NCBI RefSeq assembly: GCF_900107635.1
Contig: NZ_FNRD01000005.1
Location: 62,001-126,000 of the forward strand
Source of the DNA: Flavobacterium gillisiae
GTDB lineage: Bacteria > Bacteroidota > Bacteroidia > Flavobacteriales > Flavobacteriaceae
Length of the DNA: 64,000 bases
Direction of reading: 5' to 3'
A program made the position numbers and the translations under genes. This document shows, piece after piece, positions 54,012 to 62,962 of this stretch. Within the stretch, counting starts at the first letter, position 1, and each line of letters begins with the position of its first letter. The notes under the pieces are model-generated. The model made no database searches, was not told where the DNA came from, and saw nothing but the letters and a program-made list of their open reading frames with translations.

Positions 54012-54686
54012 TTATTTCCACGTTACAACTTCATCTAAAGCTCTTCTTGATTTTGGAAATACAGGATCCGCTTTTCTGTAACCAAAGGCTAGCATATACG
54101 ACAATCCGTATTTGGTGGTGTCTACGCCAAATTTTTCTTGTAGCAAAGCCTCCGCTTCTTCCTGATGAAAACCTTCTATAGGACAAGAATCAATTCCAAT
54201 TAAAGCTGCCGAAGTCATCATGTTTCCTAAAGCGATATAGGTTTGTTTTGAAGACCAATCGAATAATTTTTTGTCTGTATCCAAATCAAAATCACGCTCT
54301 TGGAATTCTCTGTAGAATTTAGAATACATTTCAATTACCTCTTCTGGCATTTGTTTTACGTCTTTCATCATGTGCATAATGTAATCGGCATCGTTTTTTA
54401 TCATTGGTGCTTTCATGCTTAAGCCCAATACAAAATGACTTGCTGTATCTAATTTTAAAGGTGCTCCCCAGGCTACTGGCTTCAATAATTCGCGTAATTC
54501 CTTATCTTGAACCACAATAAAATGCCAAGGCTCAAATCCAAAAGAACTTGGCGATAAATGGGCTGTTTCTAAGATGAATTTCATATCATCCTCTGAAATA
54601 ATTTTTGTGGCATCAAATTCTTTAGTGGCATGTCTAAAATTAAATGCATTGATAATATCTGCTTTTGCTATGTTTGGCCTGTTCAT
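54012..54686 (-). CDS. NAD(P)H-dependent nitroreductase-family oxidoreductase
   Basis: 224 residues of the NfsB-like fold: FRHATKEFDATKIISEDDM, SPSSFGFEPWHFIVVQ and the C-terminal FPKSRRALDEV. It reduces nitro compounds or quinones with FMN. First gene of a three-gene unit; an AraC regulator is divergent across 171 bases. It is a diverged paralogue of the protein encoded at 48138-48791. Confidence 0.93.
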   Translation of the reverse strand: MNRPNIAKADIINAFNFRHATKEFDATKIISEDDMKFILETAHLSPSSFGFEPWHFIVVQDKELRELLKPVAWGAPLKLDTASHFVLGLSMKAPMIKNDADYIMHMMKDVKQMPEEVIEMYSKFYREFQERDFDLDTDKKLFDWSSKQTYIALGNMMTSAALIGIDSCPIEGFHQEEAEALLQEKFGVDTTKYGLSYMLAFGYRKADPVFPKSRRALDEVVTWK

Positions 54687-54857
54687 ATTGTATCTATATT
54701 AAAATTTGTTTTATTTATTTGGGTACAAAGGTAAAACCAGAATACACTTATTTTAAGGTAATATAAAAGGGTATTCATGTACTTTTAAAGGTTTATATAT
54801 ACACTTTTAGTCTGTATTGACATTTTTTATCTAGCTTTACATCAAAATAACATCATT

Positions 54858-55742
54858 ATGGAAGTTTTAGAAGCATATAAACCATTTGAAATACAAGAAG
54901 TAGAATTAACTGAGTGGAAACAACGTCCTGTTAAAAACAATTTTTTTGAACTGGTTTTAGTCAAAAATGGAGAAGGCACGCAATGTATCAACTACAATAA
55001 TTACAGCTATAGCAAAGGAAGTATGTTCTTATTACCTCCTTTAAAATGCCATTCCTTTACTATAAATGCACCGACTAATTTTGTGTTTTTAAAGTTTACG
55101 GACTCTTTCTTTAAAAATGTAAATCGCATCACTATAGATAGAAACGAATGGTTTAAAGAAGCTTCTTATATCCTTTCTAATTACAACCAATTGCCAGGAG
55201 ATATAATTAAAAGTGATATTGACAGGAATCATTTAGAAAGTTTGATTGCTATGATTTTGCAAGAAACTAGAAATTATGGCAAAGATTCTATCAATTTAGT
55301 GACCAGCTTAATGACTAGTGTTTTAGAAATACTGATTCGGAATATAAAAAAGAGCAGTTATTCTGAAGTGTCTGCTACTAATTCTGACGATCGAATTACC
55401 AAGATGCTCACCTATATAAATGAAAACATACACAAGTCAGAACGCTTAAAAATTGAGCATTTGGCTGATGTTTTTATGATGTCACCCACCTATGTCAGCG
55501 AGTTTTTCAAAAAGCAAGTCAATCTACCATTAAGGGAATATATCATTAAGGCCAAGATCAAACTGGTAGAAATACGGTTACTGAATTCAGATTATACACT
55601 TACAGAAATCGCCGATGAGTTAGGTTTTACGGATGTGAGTCATCTCTCAAAAACCTTTAAGCGTTATGTGGGTAAATCAATACGGGAGTTTAAAAATGAA
55701 GGTGAGTATATGCTTTTAAAACGAACTGCTTGCGCAAGTTAA
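54858..55742 (+). CDS. AraC family regulator of the nitroreductase unit
   Basis: 294 residues with a cupin-type N-terminal half (CINYNNYSYSKGSMFLLPPL) and the AraC HTH at about 190-285 (IEHLADVFMMSPTYVSEFFK ... EIADELGFTDVSHLSKTFKR). Divergent from the nitroreductase/MDR/ABM unit, which makes it the likely activator, as in many such loci. Confidence 0.92.
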   Translation: MEVLEAYKPFEIQEVELTEWKQRPVKNNFFELVLVKNGEGTQCINYNNYSYSKGSMFLLPPLKCHSFTINAPTNFVFLKFTDSFFKNVNRITIDRNEWFKEASYILSNYNQLPGDIIKSDIDRNHLESLIAMILQETRNYGKDSINLVTSLMTSVLEILIRNIKKSSYSEVSATNSDDRITKMLTYINENIHKSERLKIEHLADVFMMSPTYVSEFFKKQVNLPLREYIIKAKIKLVEIRLLNSDYTLTEIADELGFTDVSHLSKTFKRYVGKSIREFKNEGEYMLLKRTACAS

Positions 55743-55845
55743 GTAGATTTGTTTGAAAGTGCTATTCAAAAATCAAAGTAAGCCTCCCTCCTATATGTTC
55801 TAAAAAGTGTTTAGTCACAATATAGAAGAGAAGAATATTTATATT

Positions 55846-57213
55846 TTAGTCAATCCAAATCGTTTTGGTATTTACAAATTCCCGAATACCATAAGCAGCG
55901 AGTTCTCTACCGTAACCACTATTTTTGATTCCGCCAAAAGGCAATCTGGGATCAGAAACTACCAGTTTATTGACAAAGCTACTCCCCGCTTCCAACTGTA
56001 GTGCTAATTTTTCTCCGCGTTGTATATCTTTAGTGAATACTCCTGAACCCAAACCAAATTGAGAATTGTTAGCCAATTCCACAGCATGCGCATCATCTTT
56101 TGCGCGTATCACTGAGGCTACGGGGCCAAATAATTCGTTGTCAAAGGCTTCCATTCCTGGTTTTAGATCAACCAATATACTTGCAGGATAATAGGCGCCT
56201 TTTCCTTCGGGGATTGTTCCTCCAAGAACCAAACGGCCTCCTTGTTGGATTGTTTTTTGTACTTGTTCGTGCAATTCATCTCTTAAATCCAGCCTTGCCA
56301 TCGGCCCGTAGTAAGAATCTTCATTGGTTGGTTCCCCCATTTTTGCCGCCTTCATTTTCGTAGTGAATAAAGCCAAAAAATCATCATAGATTGCATCGTG
56401 AACAATAAATCGTTTGGCAGCTATACAGGTTTGTCCGTTGTTTTGCAGTCGGCCCAAAGTAGCTAAGTCAGTTGCTTTTTCTAAATCTACGTCGTCCAGA
56501 ATAATGTAGGCATCACTTCCGCCCAGTTCCATCACCGTTTTCTTTAAGTTTTGCCCTGCAATTGCCGCAATAGAACGACCAGCAGCATCACTTCCAGTAA
56601 GTGTAATGGCGGCGATATTTTTATCTTCGATCAGTTTTTTAACGTCTTTGGAATCTACATTCAAATTTGTAAAAACGCCTTTTGGAAAACCTGCTTTAAG
56701 GAAAGCTTCTTCAATTGCCAAGGCACAACCTTGAACATTTGAAGCGTGTTTTAAAACTCCAGTATTTCCAGCCATTAATGAAGGAGCAGCAAACCGAATC
56801 GCTTGATAAAAAGGAAAGTTCCAAGGCATTACTGCAAGTACTACTCCACTAGGCTGAAAGGTAACATAACTCTTGGTAGCCTCGGTTTTTACGTCTTCAT
56901 CAGCTAATAGTGTGGCTGCATGTTCTGCATAATACCTACATACCCAAGCACATTTTTCAATTTCTTTGCGGGCTTGACCAATTACTTTACCCATTTCTCG
57001 GGTCGCCAGTTGTGCGTATTCTTCTTTGTTCGAATCAAGAACATCGGCTAATGCGTACATTAGTTTGGCTCTTTCTTCAAATGTTTTTTGTTTCCATTGA
57101 TGAAATTCCTTTTTGGAAGCTGCTATTTTTTCTAGCGCTTCATTAGTAGAAATTCGGGTGTATTCTTTGATTGTTTCTCCTGTTGCGGGATTTATACTTT
57201 TAGAAGTTGCCAT
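55846..57213 (-). CDS. NAD(P)-dependent succinate-semialdehyde dehydrogenase-like aldehyde dehydrogenase
   Basis: 455 residues. The catalytic Cys is in NNGQTCIAAKRFIV, the general-base Glu in VMELGGSDAYIIL and the cofactor region in VMPWNFPFYQAIRF. The 455-residue size and LPFGGIKNSGYGREL near the end match the GabD-type succinate-semialdehyde dehydrogenases. It oxidises an aldehyde to its acid. Stand-alone minus-strand gene. Confidence 0.92.
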   Translation of the reverse strand: MATSKSINPATGETIKEYTRISTNEALEKIAASKKEFHQWKQKTFEERAKLMYALADVLDSNKEEYAQLATREMGKVIGQARKEIEKCAWVCRYYAEHAATLLADEDVKTEATKSYVTFQPSGVVLAVMPWNFPFYQAIRFAAPSLMAGNTGVLKHASNVQGCALAIEEAFLKAGFPKGVFTNLNVDSKDVKKLIEDKNIAAITLTGSDAAGRSIAAIAGQNLKKTVMELGGSDAYIILDDVDLEKATDLATLGRLQNNGQTCIAAKRFIVHDAIYDDFLALFTTKMKAAKMGEPTNEDSYYGPMARLDLRDELHEQVQKTIQQGGRLVLGGTIPEGKGAYYPASILVDLKPGMEAFDNELFGPVASVIRAKDDAHAVELANNSQFGLGSGVFTKDIQRGEKLALQLEAGSSFVNKLVVSDPRLPFGGIKNSGYGRELAAYGIREFVNTKTIWID

Positions 57214-57595
57214 GGATTTTATCTTTAAAACGGTACTATTTTATGTATTCGAAAGTATAAAAGTACTAAAAAACCAGCCAAAAGTTGGCCGAGATTCCTA
57301 TTATTAGTTATATAATTATAGGGTTCCAAATCATGTCACTGACAACACTGTCAGTAGTATTATGGCATAAAATAAAATGTTCGAAACTTTTCAATAGCTA
57401 TCATTATTCACAAATTAATGCGTTATTCTTAGGTTTTAGAAATATTAGGTGCAAATATGGTCTTTTTTCTAAATTTGCTTCATTTATTACTACTTTGGAA
57501 TGGTTTTGGCGCATAAGAAAACGTAAGTTTAAATTTAAATACGCAATGGGTAAAAATTACACAAATCGTATTTTTAAAATTAAAAAAACAATTTT
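57214..57595. other. Non-coding stretch with a small hairpin
   Basis: A 7-base perfect stem ACTGACA/TGTCAGT lies at 57338-57355. A frame from 57285 to 57599 is open, but its composition (Lys/Phe/Ile rich, no domain) does not look coding. No other feature is seen. Confidence 0.5.
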
Positions 57596-58027
57596 ATGAT
57601 TCAAGTTAGAGAGAACAACACAGTTAAGGTACATTACGTTGGAAAATTATCAGATGGTCAAGTATTTGATACTTCAGAAGGAAAAGAACCTTTAGAGTTT
57701 ACTTTAGGACAAGGAAAATTGATTCCCGGATTTGAAAAAGGGCTAATCGATATGAAATTAAACGAGAAAAAAACAATAACTATTTCACAAGAGGATGCTT
57801 ATGGTGAAGCGCGCCAAGATTTAATTCAAGAAGTAGATAAAAGCCAACTTCCTGAGGATATTACACCTGAGGTTGGAATGGGGTTAGTTTCTAAATCTTC
57901 TGATGGAAACGAAATGAATTTGCTTATCGTTAAAGTGAAAGAAGCGACTATCGTGATTGACGGTAATCATCCTTTGGCAGGAAAAGAGTTGATTTTTGAC
58001 CTTGAAGTAGTTGATATTCAAGGATAA
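57596..58027 (+). CDS. FKBP-type peptidyl-prolyl isomerase, SlyD-like
   Basis: 143 residues: FKBP core (VHYVGKLSDGQVFDTSEGKEPLEF, LGQGKLIPGFEKGL) with an inserted-flap segment in the middle (EDAYGEARQDLIQEVDKSQLP) as in SlyD, and no His-rich metal tail. Acts as a prolyl isomerase and chaperone in the cytoplasm; no signal peptide. Ends in a strong terminator. Confidence 0.93.
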   Translation: MIQVRENNTVKVHYVGKLSDGQVFDTSEGKEPLEFTLGQGKLIPGFEKGLIDMKLNEKKTITISQEDAYGEARQDLIQEVDKSQLPEDITPEVGMGLVSKSSDGNEMNLLIVKVKEATIVIDGNHPLAGKELIFDLEVVDIQG

Positions 58028-58047
58028 GAAAAACAATAGTTTGATTG

Positions 58048-58087
58048 AAGCCTGATAGATAACTCTTTATCTGTCAGGCTTTTTTTT
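58048..58087 (+). terminator. Terminator after the FKBP gene
   Basis: AAGCCTGATAGATAA pairs with TTATCTGTCAGGCTT (one G-T wobble) across a 5-base loop, followed by a T run to 58087. Confidence 0.85.
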
Positions 58088-58206
58088 GCGCATTATTTTT
58101 CATGAAGCTTCACTCCTATGGTTTTTTTTCGAAATATGGCTTGTGGGCACAGTTAGAACGAAACCACTATAGACTTAAAGTTTGGCTGCTTGGATCACGA
58201 ATATTA

Positions 58207-58255
58207 ACCGCAAATTTGCAAATCTTAATTATTTCTAAATTTGCGAATTTGCGGT
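58207..58255. repeat. Intergenic inverted repeat
   Basis: ACCGCAAATTTGCAAAT (58207-58223) is repeated inverted at 58239-58255 with one mismatch around a 15-base loop. Similar in style to the repeat at 23092-23141. It lies just beyond the 3' end of the Lrp gene and could also end its transcript. Confidence 0.6.
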
Positions 58256-58272
58256 GTAAAAGTTTTTTGAAG

Positions 58273-58701
58273 TCAAATTGTATTTGAATTTTTTAAGTCT
58301 GATAAAATTAAGTGAGTTGTAGGTTCGCCATAAACGAGTAAACGATCAATGAACTTCTGCAAATGCAATTGATCTACTAAAACCACTTTCATAAATATAT
58401 TATGCGTCCCCGTAATTCTATTGACTTCGCTTATTTCAGGAAATTCATTTAGCTGCTTGCAAAAAGTATTTAGCTTCCCGCTAAACAACTTAAACATTAT
58501 AAAAACCTCTAAACCATAACCCAGTTTTTGATTGTTGAGCGATAATTTATAGCCGGTAATGATTTCGTTATCCTCCAGTTTTTGGATGCGCTCCCGTACC
58601 GAAGATGGTGAAAGTCCTATTTGTTTGCCAATATCGACATAGGAAGCTCTTGCGTTTATCTCTAATTGCGCTATTATCTTTAAATCTATTGTATCAACCA
58701 T
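58273..58701 (-). CDS. Lrp/AsnC family regulator
   Basis: 142 residues from the ATG at 58701, which gives the normal family length and start (MVDTIDLKIIAQLEINARAS); the frame is open to 58815 but the added residues are not Lrp-like and run into the divergent gene. HTH followed by the RAM ligand-binding domain (NRITGTHNIFMKVVL). It is divergent from the TauE transporter gene and may regulate it. Confidence 0.92.
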   Translation of the reverse strand: MVDTIDLKIIAQLEINARASYVDIGKQIGLSPSSVRERIQKLEDNEIITGYKLSLNNQKLGYGLEVFIMFKLFSGKLNTFCKQLNEFPEISEVNRITGTHNIFMKVVLVDQLHLQKFIDRLLVYGEPTTHLILSDLKNSNTI

Positions 58702-58805
58702 TAAAAAAGTTTTTAAGCCTAAAAATACCATTTTATTATGGATAAAAGCTATTTTATCGATGGAATAAATTTCAAGAATAGTACGTTGAATAGTAATTTT
58801 GTACC

Positions 58806-59525
58806 ATGGATACAACGTTATTATTACTTACTATTGGGATATTTACAGGGTTTTTTATTCAAACGATTATTGGCTTTGCTGGTGCGTTGATTGCTTTGCC
58901 TTTTTTATTGTGTGTGATGCCTTTATCTGAGGCGGTGTCTTATATTTCGATGTTTTATTTGATCTCCACTCCTATTTATGTTTATAAGGAATGGAAGGAT
59001 ATCGATAAAATCTTACTCAAAAAGCTGGCTATCTCTTCGTTTTTTGGCGTTCTTGTAGGTGTTATTGTTTTGATTTATGGGAAACCACTTTTTCTAAAAA
59101 AGGCCTTAGGTGTTTTTGTGATTCTATTTGTTTTGAATAGTTTACGAACTAAAAAACCGACTATGAACTTAGGGAAAATCAAGGGAGTTTTTGGTTTTTT
59201 AGGAGGTTTCTTCTCTGGCGTATTTTCGACTGGAGGCCCATTGTATGTGATGATTGTACAAAATGAAACGACCGATGTAAAGACGTTTAGAGCGACAATG
59301 TTTGGCACTTTGGGTTTGGTAACGCTAATGCGAATACCCGTTTTGGTAGTAACGGGTTTAATGACGATGCACCAGGTGTATAATGCCATTTATGTATTAC
59401 CCTTTTTTATACTCGCCTTATTTTTAGGCAAAAAAGTCTATTTAAAACTTGATGATGTGCTGATTAAAAAAATAATATTAGGACTACTCTTTTTATCTGG
59501 AATTATGTTAGTGGTAAGTAAGTAA
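58806..59525 (+). CDS. TauE/SafE-type membrane transporter
   Basis: 239 residues with seven to eight helices and the family features GFFIQTIIGFAGALIALPFL, GFLGGFFSGVFSTGGPLYVM. The family exports sulfite, sulfoacetate or other organic anions across the inner membrane. Divergent from the Lrp gene; the real gap is about 100 bases given the Lrp start at 58701. A terminator follows. Confidence 0.88.
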   Translation: MDTTLLLLTIGIFTGFFIQTIIGFAGALIALPFLLCVMPLSEAVSYISMFYLISTPIYVYKEWKDIDKILLKKLAISSFFGVLVGVIVLIYGKPLFLKKALGVFVILFVLNSLRTKKPTMNLGKIKGVFGFLGGFFSGVFSTGGPLYVMIVQNETTDVKTFRATMFGTLGLVTLMRIPVLVVTGLMTMHQVYNAIYVLPFFILALFLGKKVYLKLDDVLIKKIILGLLFLSGIMLVVSK

Positions 59526-59551
59526 AGGCTATTCTAATTTGTTTGGAAATT

Positions 59552-59591
59552 AAAAAACCGCAATAGAGTTGTAGGTCTATTACGGTTTTTT
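59552..59591. terminator. Terminator after the TauE gene
   Basis: An AAAAAACCG-started arm (59552-59567) pairs with TCTATTACGGTTTTTT (59576-59591), one mismatch. A and T runs allow function in both directions, including for the leftward gene ending at 59726. Confidence 0.75.
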
Positions 59592-59725
59592 GTGGTTGAT
59601 AACTTCTGTGCACTTTTAACCGTTGAAAGATTTTGGATACGGATATTTCCATTAAATGTAATCTAACATAACTAATCTATAAAAATCTAAATCAATCCAA
59701 ATAGTTTATGGTTGCGATACTTCTC

Positions 59726-60358
59726 TTATTTCTTAAGCCACTTGTCGATAAAATGAAGGCCGAAAACCAATAATATTAAAATGCCAATTCTTATATAGTT
59801 GCTTACCTCAGAAAAAAGATCTATTAAAAGAAACAATACTAAAACTACTAATGACAATGAGATAATGTATTGCAACGAAAGTAGAGTTAATCCTATAAAA
59901 CGTCTAAGTGGATTATAGTTTGAAAATTTTCTGTAAAATGTAATTTCATCTTGAATTTTGGAAATTTGCAAATACAAATCTTCATCGATTCTTTCAATCG
60001 TGCTTAATAGCAATACCTCATTTGTTGCAGGGTCAATTGAAATTTTTAAAATAGAATCAAATATTTCCTTACTCAAGTAACCAGTTTTACCATCTTTAAG
60101 AATTATAGATTGAAGTTGTTCTTTGTATTCTAAGCTATCATTCCCTTCAGGGAAATAAGCTATAAAATTTAGTCTTGATTTTACTTCAGTAAGAATCTCA
60201 ATTCTCCTTTCGATAAATTTATTGAAGGTGTTTTTCGAATCCGCAATTGGCTTTTCGACTAGGCTCTTTACTAACCAAGATATAAAAGCAATTAAAGTGG
60301 TCGACAGAAAAATGACGACATTAGGATCAGCATTAGTGATAATTTCTTTTAAATCCAT
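59726..60358 (-). CDS. Membrane protein of unknown function, coupled to the PBP-like gene
   Basis: 210 residues. One helix near the N-terminus (VVIFLSTTLIAFISWLV), a charged central part (about 35-150, with KPIADSKNTFNKFIERRIEI), and two helices near the C-terminus (YIISLSLVVLVLFLLIDLF and IGILILLVFGL). No family recognised. Its ATG overlaps the 3' end of the PBP-like gene by 10 bases, so it is translated from the same message. Confidence 0.7.
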   Translation of the reverse strand: MDLKEIITNADPNVVIFLSTTLIAFISWLVKSLVEKPIADSKNTFNKFIERRIEILTEVKSRLNFIAYFPEGNDSLEYKEQLQSIILKDGKTGYLSKEIFDSILKISIDPATNEVLLLSTIERIDEDLYLQISKIQDEITFYRKFSNYNPLRRFIGLTLLSLQYIISLSLVVLVLFLLIDLFSEVSNYIRIGILILLVFGLHFIDKWLKK

Positions 60359-61843
60359 ACGTAGTTTTTATTTGTCTTGAAATATAAAATAAAACTTCTT
60401 GAAATCTGCTTAATAAAACCACCCTCTTTTGATCGATCATTTATTGGATTCTCATTTCTTAGGACAGCAAATGTTAAATCAGGATTACCTAAAACGGCAA
60501 ATCGTTCCTTATTGCCATTTGTAGTTCCAGTTTTTAAAAAAGCATTTTCAACGTTAAATCCTAGTTTGTCTGAAAAAATTCTGTTAAGAATTGATAAACA
60601 TTCAATTTTACTTTCGCTTAGATTGTTTGGTGTGAAAAAACTAGAGTAGCTTAAGGCAAGTTCGTAGAGTGATATTCCATTTTTTGTTGCGCCCAATAAA
60701 CTTGATGGATAAAACTCGTTACTTTCACGGTTAAAAGTCTTAGCGAGAAATTGCAATGAATTCTCCAAACCAACTTTACTTGCAGCATTTAAAAATGAAT
60801 TATTATTGGAGTAGAGAAGAGCTTCTTGTAAATCTAATTGCTTTTTACGGTATCCAACTTCTCTTACGTCCCAATTCAATTTATTTTCGAACGCGATGAA
60901 TTTCTCATACTTTGAAATTCCTTCATCTCGAAAATGACAATACAAAAATGGTTTTAATGTTGAACCAACATTTGTTTTAGAAATAAAAGGATAGTCTGTA
61001 CCATAACTACTACTAAAAGCTACAACCTCATTTTTTCTGATTGCAATTATTGATACTGGATATTTTGAGTCTTTTACAAATTTTTCAGCAAACTTTTGAA
61101 TCTTAATATCTATTATCTATCGTTGAGTTTATCTTTTTTTCTTTGTGATCTACAGTTTGTGTTATATATGGAATCGCAATTTCTTTTATACATTTTAATT
61201 GATTATTATCTAAACATATTTTTGACTTTAAATTTTTCTTATTTCTATTTTTTGATATTAATTTACTGTCGTACAATGTATTACTTATATATTTATATCG
61301 TTCAATTGCAATTTCAGGTCTTTTTACATAATAATTAGGACCTCGAAGAATAGTTAACAAGTATAATAGTTCTGAATGACTTAACTTATTAGTTTCTTTT
61401 CCAAAATAATACAATCCTGCAACCCTAATTCCTCTTAAATTTTTACCAAAATAAACATTATTAAAATAAAGGTTTAGAATTTCATCTTTTGAGTATTGAT
61501 CTTCGATTTGAATCGCTTTAATCGTTTCTCTTACCTTTCTTGAAATTGTTTTAGAATTATCTTTAAGTAGATTTCGGGCTAATTGTTGAGTAATTGTGCT
61601 ACCACCTTGAACTATCTTTCCTGCTTTAAAATTTTCTAATAAAGCTCTTGAAATACCTTTTATGTCAATTCCTCTGTGCTCAAAAAAACGTTTATCTTCT
61701 ATCGGAACTAAATATTCCTTAATTCGAGTTGGTATGTTTTCAATCACTGCTTTACAGTCGTACTCTTCTGAAACAACACCTAAAGGAACTTGTTTTTTTT
61801 TGTTCTTACTATAAATTACGTAGCCGGTCATTTCTTTATTCAT
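60349..61843 (-). pseudogene. Class A PBP-like gene (GT51 + transpeptidase) broken by a 7-base tandem duplication
   Basis: Two frames together make one protein. The first part (61843-61103) is a GT51 peptidoglycan glycosyltransferase with EDKRFFEHRGID (49-60), GGSTITQQLARN (80-91) and KVRETIKAIQIED. It stops after INSTIDNRY. The second frame continues IQKFAEKFVKDSKYPVSI and holds the transpeptidase Ser-x-x-Lys in VGSTLKPFLY and the KTGTTN box. At 61107-61120 the plus strand reads TATCTAT twice in tandem; removing one copy restores TIDIKIQKF and a single ~495-residue protein. No export signal or membrane helix is visible, and the total is shorter than usual. Either recently inactivated or switched by slippage. 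Confidence 0.85.
61107..61120. repeat. Perfect 7-base tandem duplication inside the PBP-like gene
   Basis: TATCTAT (61107-61113) is directly followed by TATCTAT (61114-61120). It shifts the reading frame by one; removing one copy gives an uninterrupted, family-consistent sequence. Confidence 0.9.
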
Positions 61844-62011
61844 CGTTATTTTCTGTCATTTTTAGCAGTGCCATAAACATTTGGGAACTACAATTTATTC
61901 AAAGATTCGTAATCCAAGTATATTTGGTTAAATTTAAACCTCATTACGAAATGACAACTCCAATAAAGCCTAATATAACATGTAACTGGCAGTATACTAA
62001 GCATTGTATCA

Positions 62012-62962
62012 TTAATATATTTTAGCACTTATTCTTTCCTCAAACTTTAAAATTATTCCATTTTCGCTTGTCCATTCATTATTGTCAATAGAATAAGCGA
62101 AAATTGAAAGCTTCGGCGATGTCAATGTTTCAACAACAACGCAAAGTCTATAATTTCCTTTGTCTGCTTTTAAGTTTTTATATTCATTTGGTGTCAATTC
62201 AGTTGCAATGTCTTTTCCTGATAAACCTTTAACTTCTAATTTTAAATTGATTTTTCCGTTAGTAGCGTTTAAGTCCCAACCTACATTGTCCTTTTCAACC
62301 GACTGAATTTCGTACCCTAGTTTTTTATAATGTTCAATTACTTTTTTAACAGCGAGGGTTTCAACTTCAATTCGTTTTAATGGGTCTGTTTGTCGCGCTA
62401 TACTTTTGCTAATACTTTTAGGTTTTGGAAATTGGCCACTTTTTATATAGTTAAATACTTGATCAGTAAAGTCAGGATTGTTATCACCATACCAAATGTT
62501 TCTTTGTCCCATACCGCCTTTACCTCTTGGTATTTGAACAATTCTTTCATCTCTTGTTAATAATTTAGCGTCTTCTTCTTTTGCGGTAACAAAATACCCA
62601 ATTTCATAATCATTCCATGCTCTATTAGAGTTTTTTTCTGGACTTTGTTCATTGCGATAAACGGTGGCATTTTTATACCAACCGACAATATAATTACCTC
62701 CAGAAAATGGTTTTTTTGCTACCCAAACAATTGTTATATTATCAATCGCTTTATCTATTTTTTTTGCTCCGAGACGGTTTAAGTTTATTTGCCCTCCAAC
62801 TTGGCCATATCCAAACATTCTCTTTTTTGACGGCTTAAAATTAAACATTTCTCCACCCCAACCATGTTTTTCAATATGTTTTCCTCCACCTTGCATTTGG
62901 TCATCTACAATTCCTTGATAACCGTCCATCCAAGCTGTATTGAAAAATAAAATTTTATCCAT
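62012..62962 (-). CDS. DUF3883 domain protein, likely nuclease-fold defence-type protein
   Basis: 316 residues. The N-terminal half (LFFNTAWMDGYQGIVDD, GYGQVGG, TIVWVAKKPFSGGNYIVGWY) is an uncharacterised PUA/EVE-like or restriction-sensor-like region. The C-terminal ~110 residues match DUF3883: AVKKVIEHYKKLGYEIQSVE, DNVGWDLNAT and LEVKGLSG with LTPNEYKNL. In DUF3883 these acidic/Lys positions resemble a PD-(D/E)XK nuclease core. DUF3883 proteins are frequent in restriction and defence islands. It lies 168 bases upstream of the PBP-like gene on the same strand. Confidence 0.82.
   Translation of the reverse strand: MDKILFFNTAWMDGYQGIVDDQMQGGGKHIEKHGWGGEMFNFKPSKKRMFGYGQVGGQINLNRLGAKKIDKAIDNITIVWVAKKPFSGGNYIVGWYKNATVYRNEQSPEKNSNRAWNDYEIGYFVTAKEEDAKLLTRDERIVQIPRGKGGMGQRNIWYGDNNPDFTDQVFNYIKSGQFPKPKSISKSIARQTDPLKRIEVETLAVKKVIEHYKKLGYEIQSVEKDNVGWDLNATNGKINLKLEVKGLSGKDIATELTPNEYKNLKADKGNYRLCVVVETLTSPKLSIFAYSIDNNEWTSENGIILKFEERISAKIY

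Noticed and set aside
57285..57599. 104-codon open frame whose stop overlaps the FKBP start codon
   Set aside because: The composition (Phe, Lys, Ile, Tyr rich, no hydrophobic pattern or domain) reads like translated AT-rich intergenic DNA, and no start signal is seen.
58702..58815. N-terminal extension of the Lrp gene
   Set aside because: The normal Lrp start is at 58701, and the extension runs into the divergent TauE gene.
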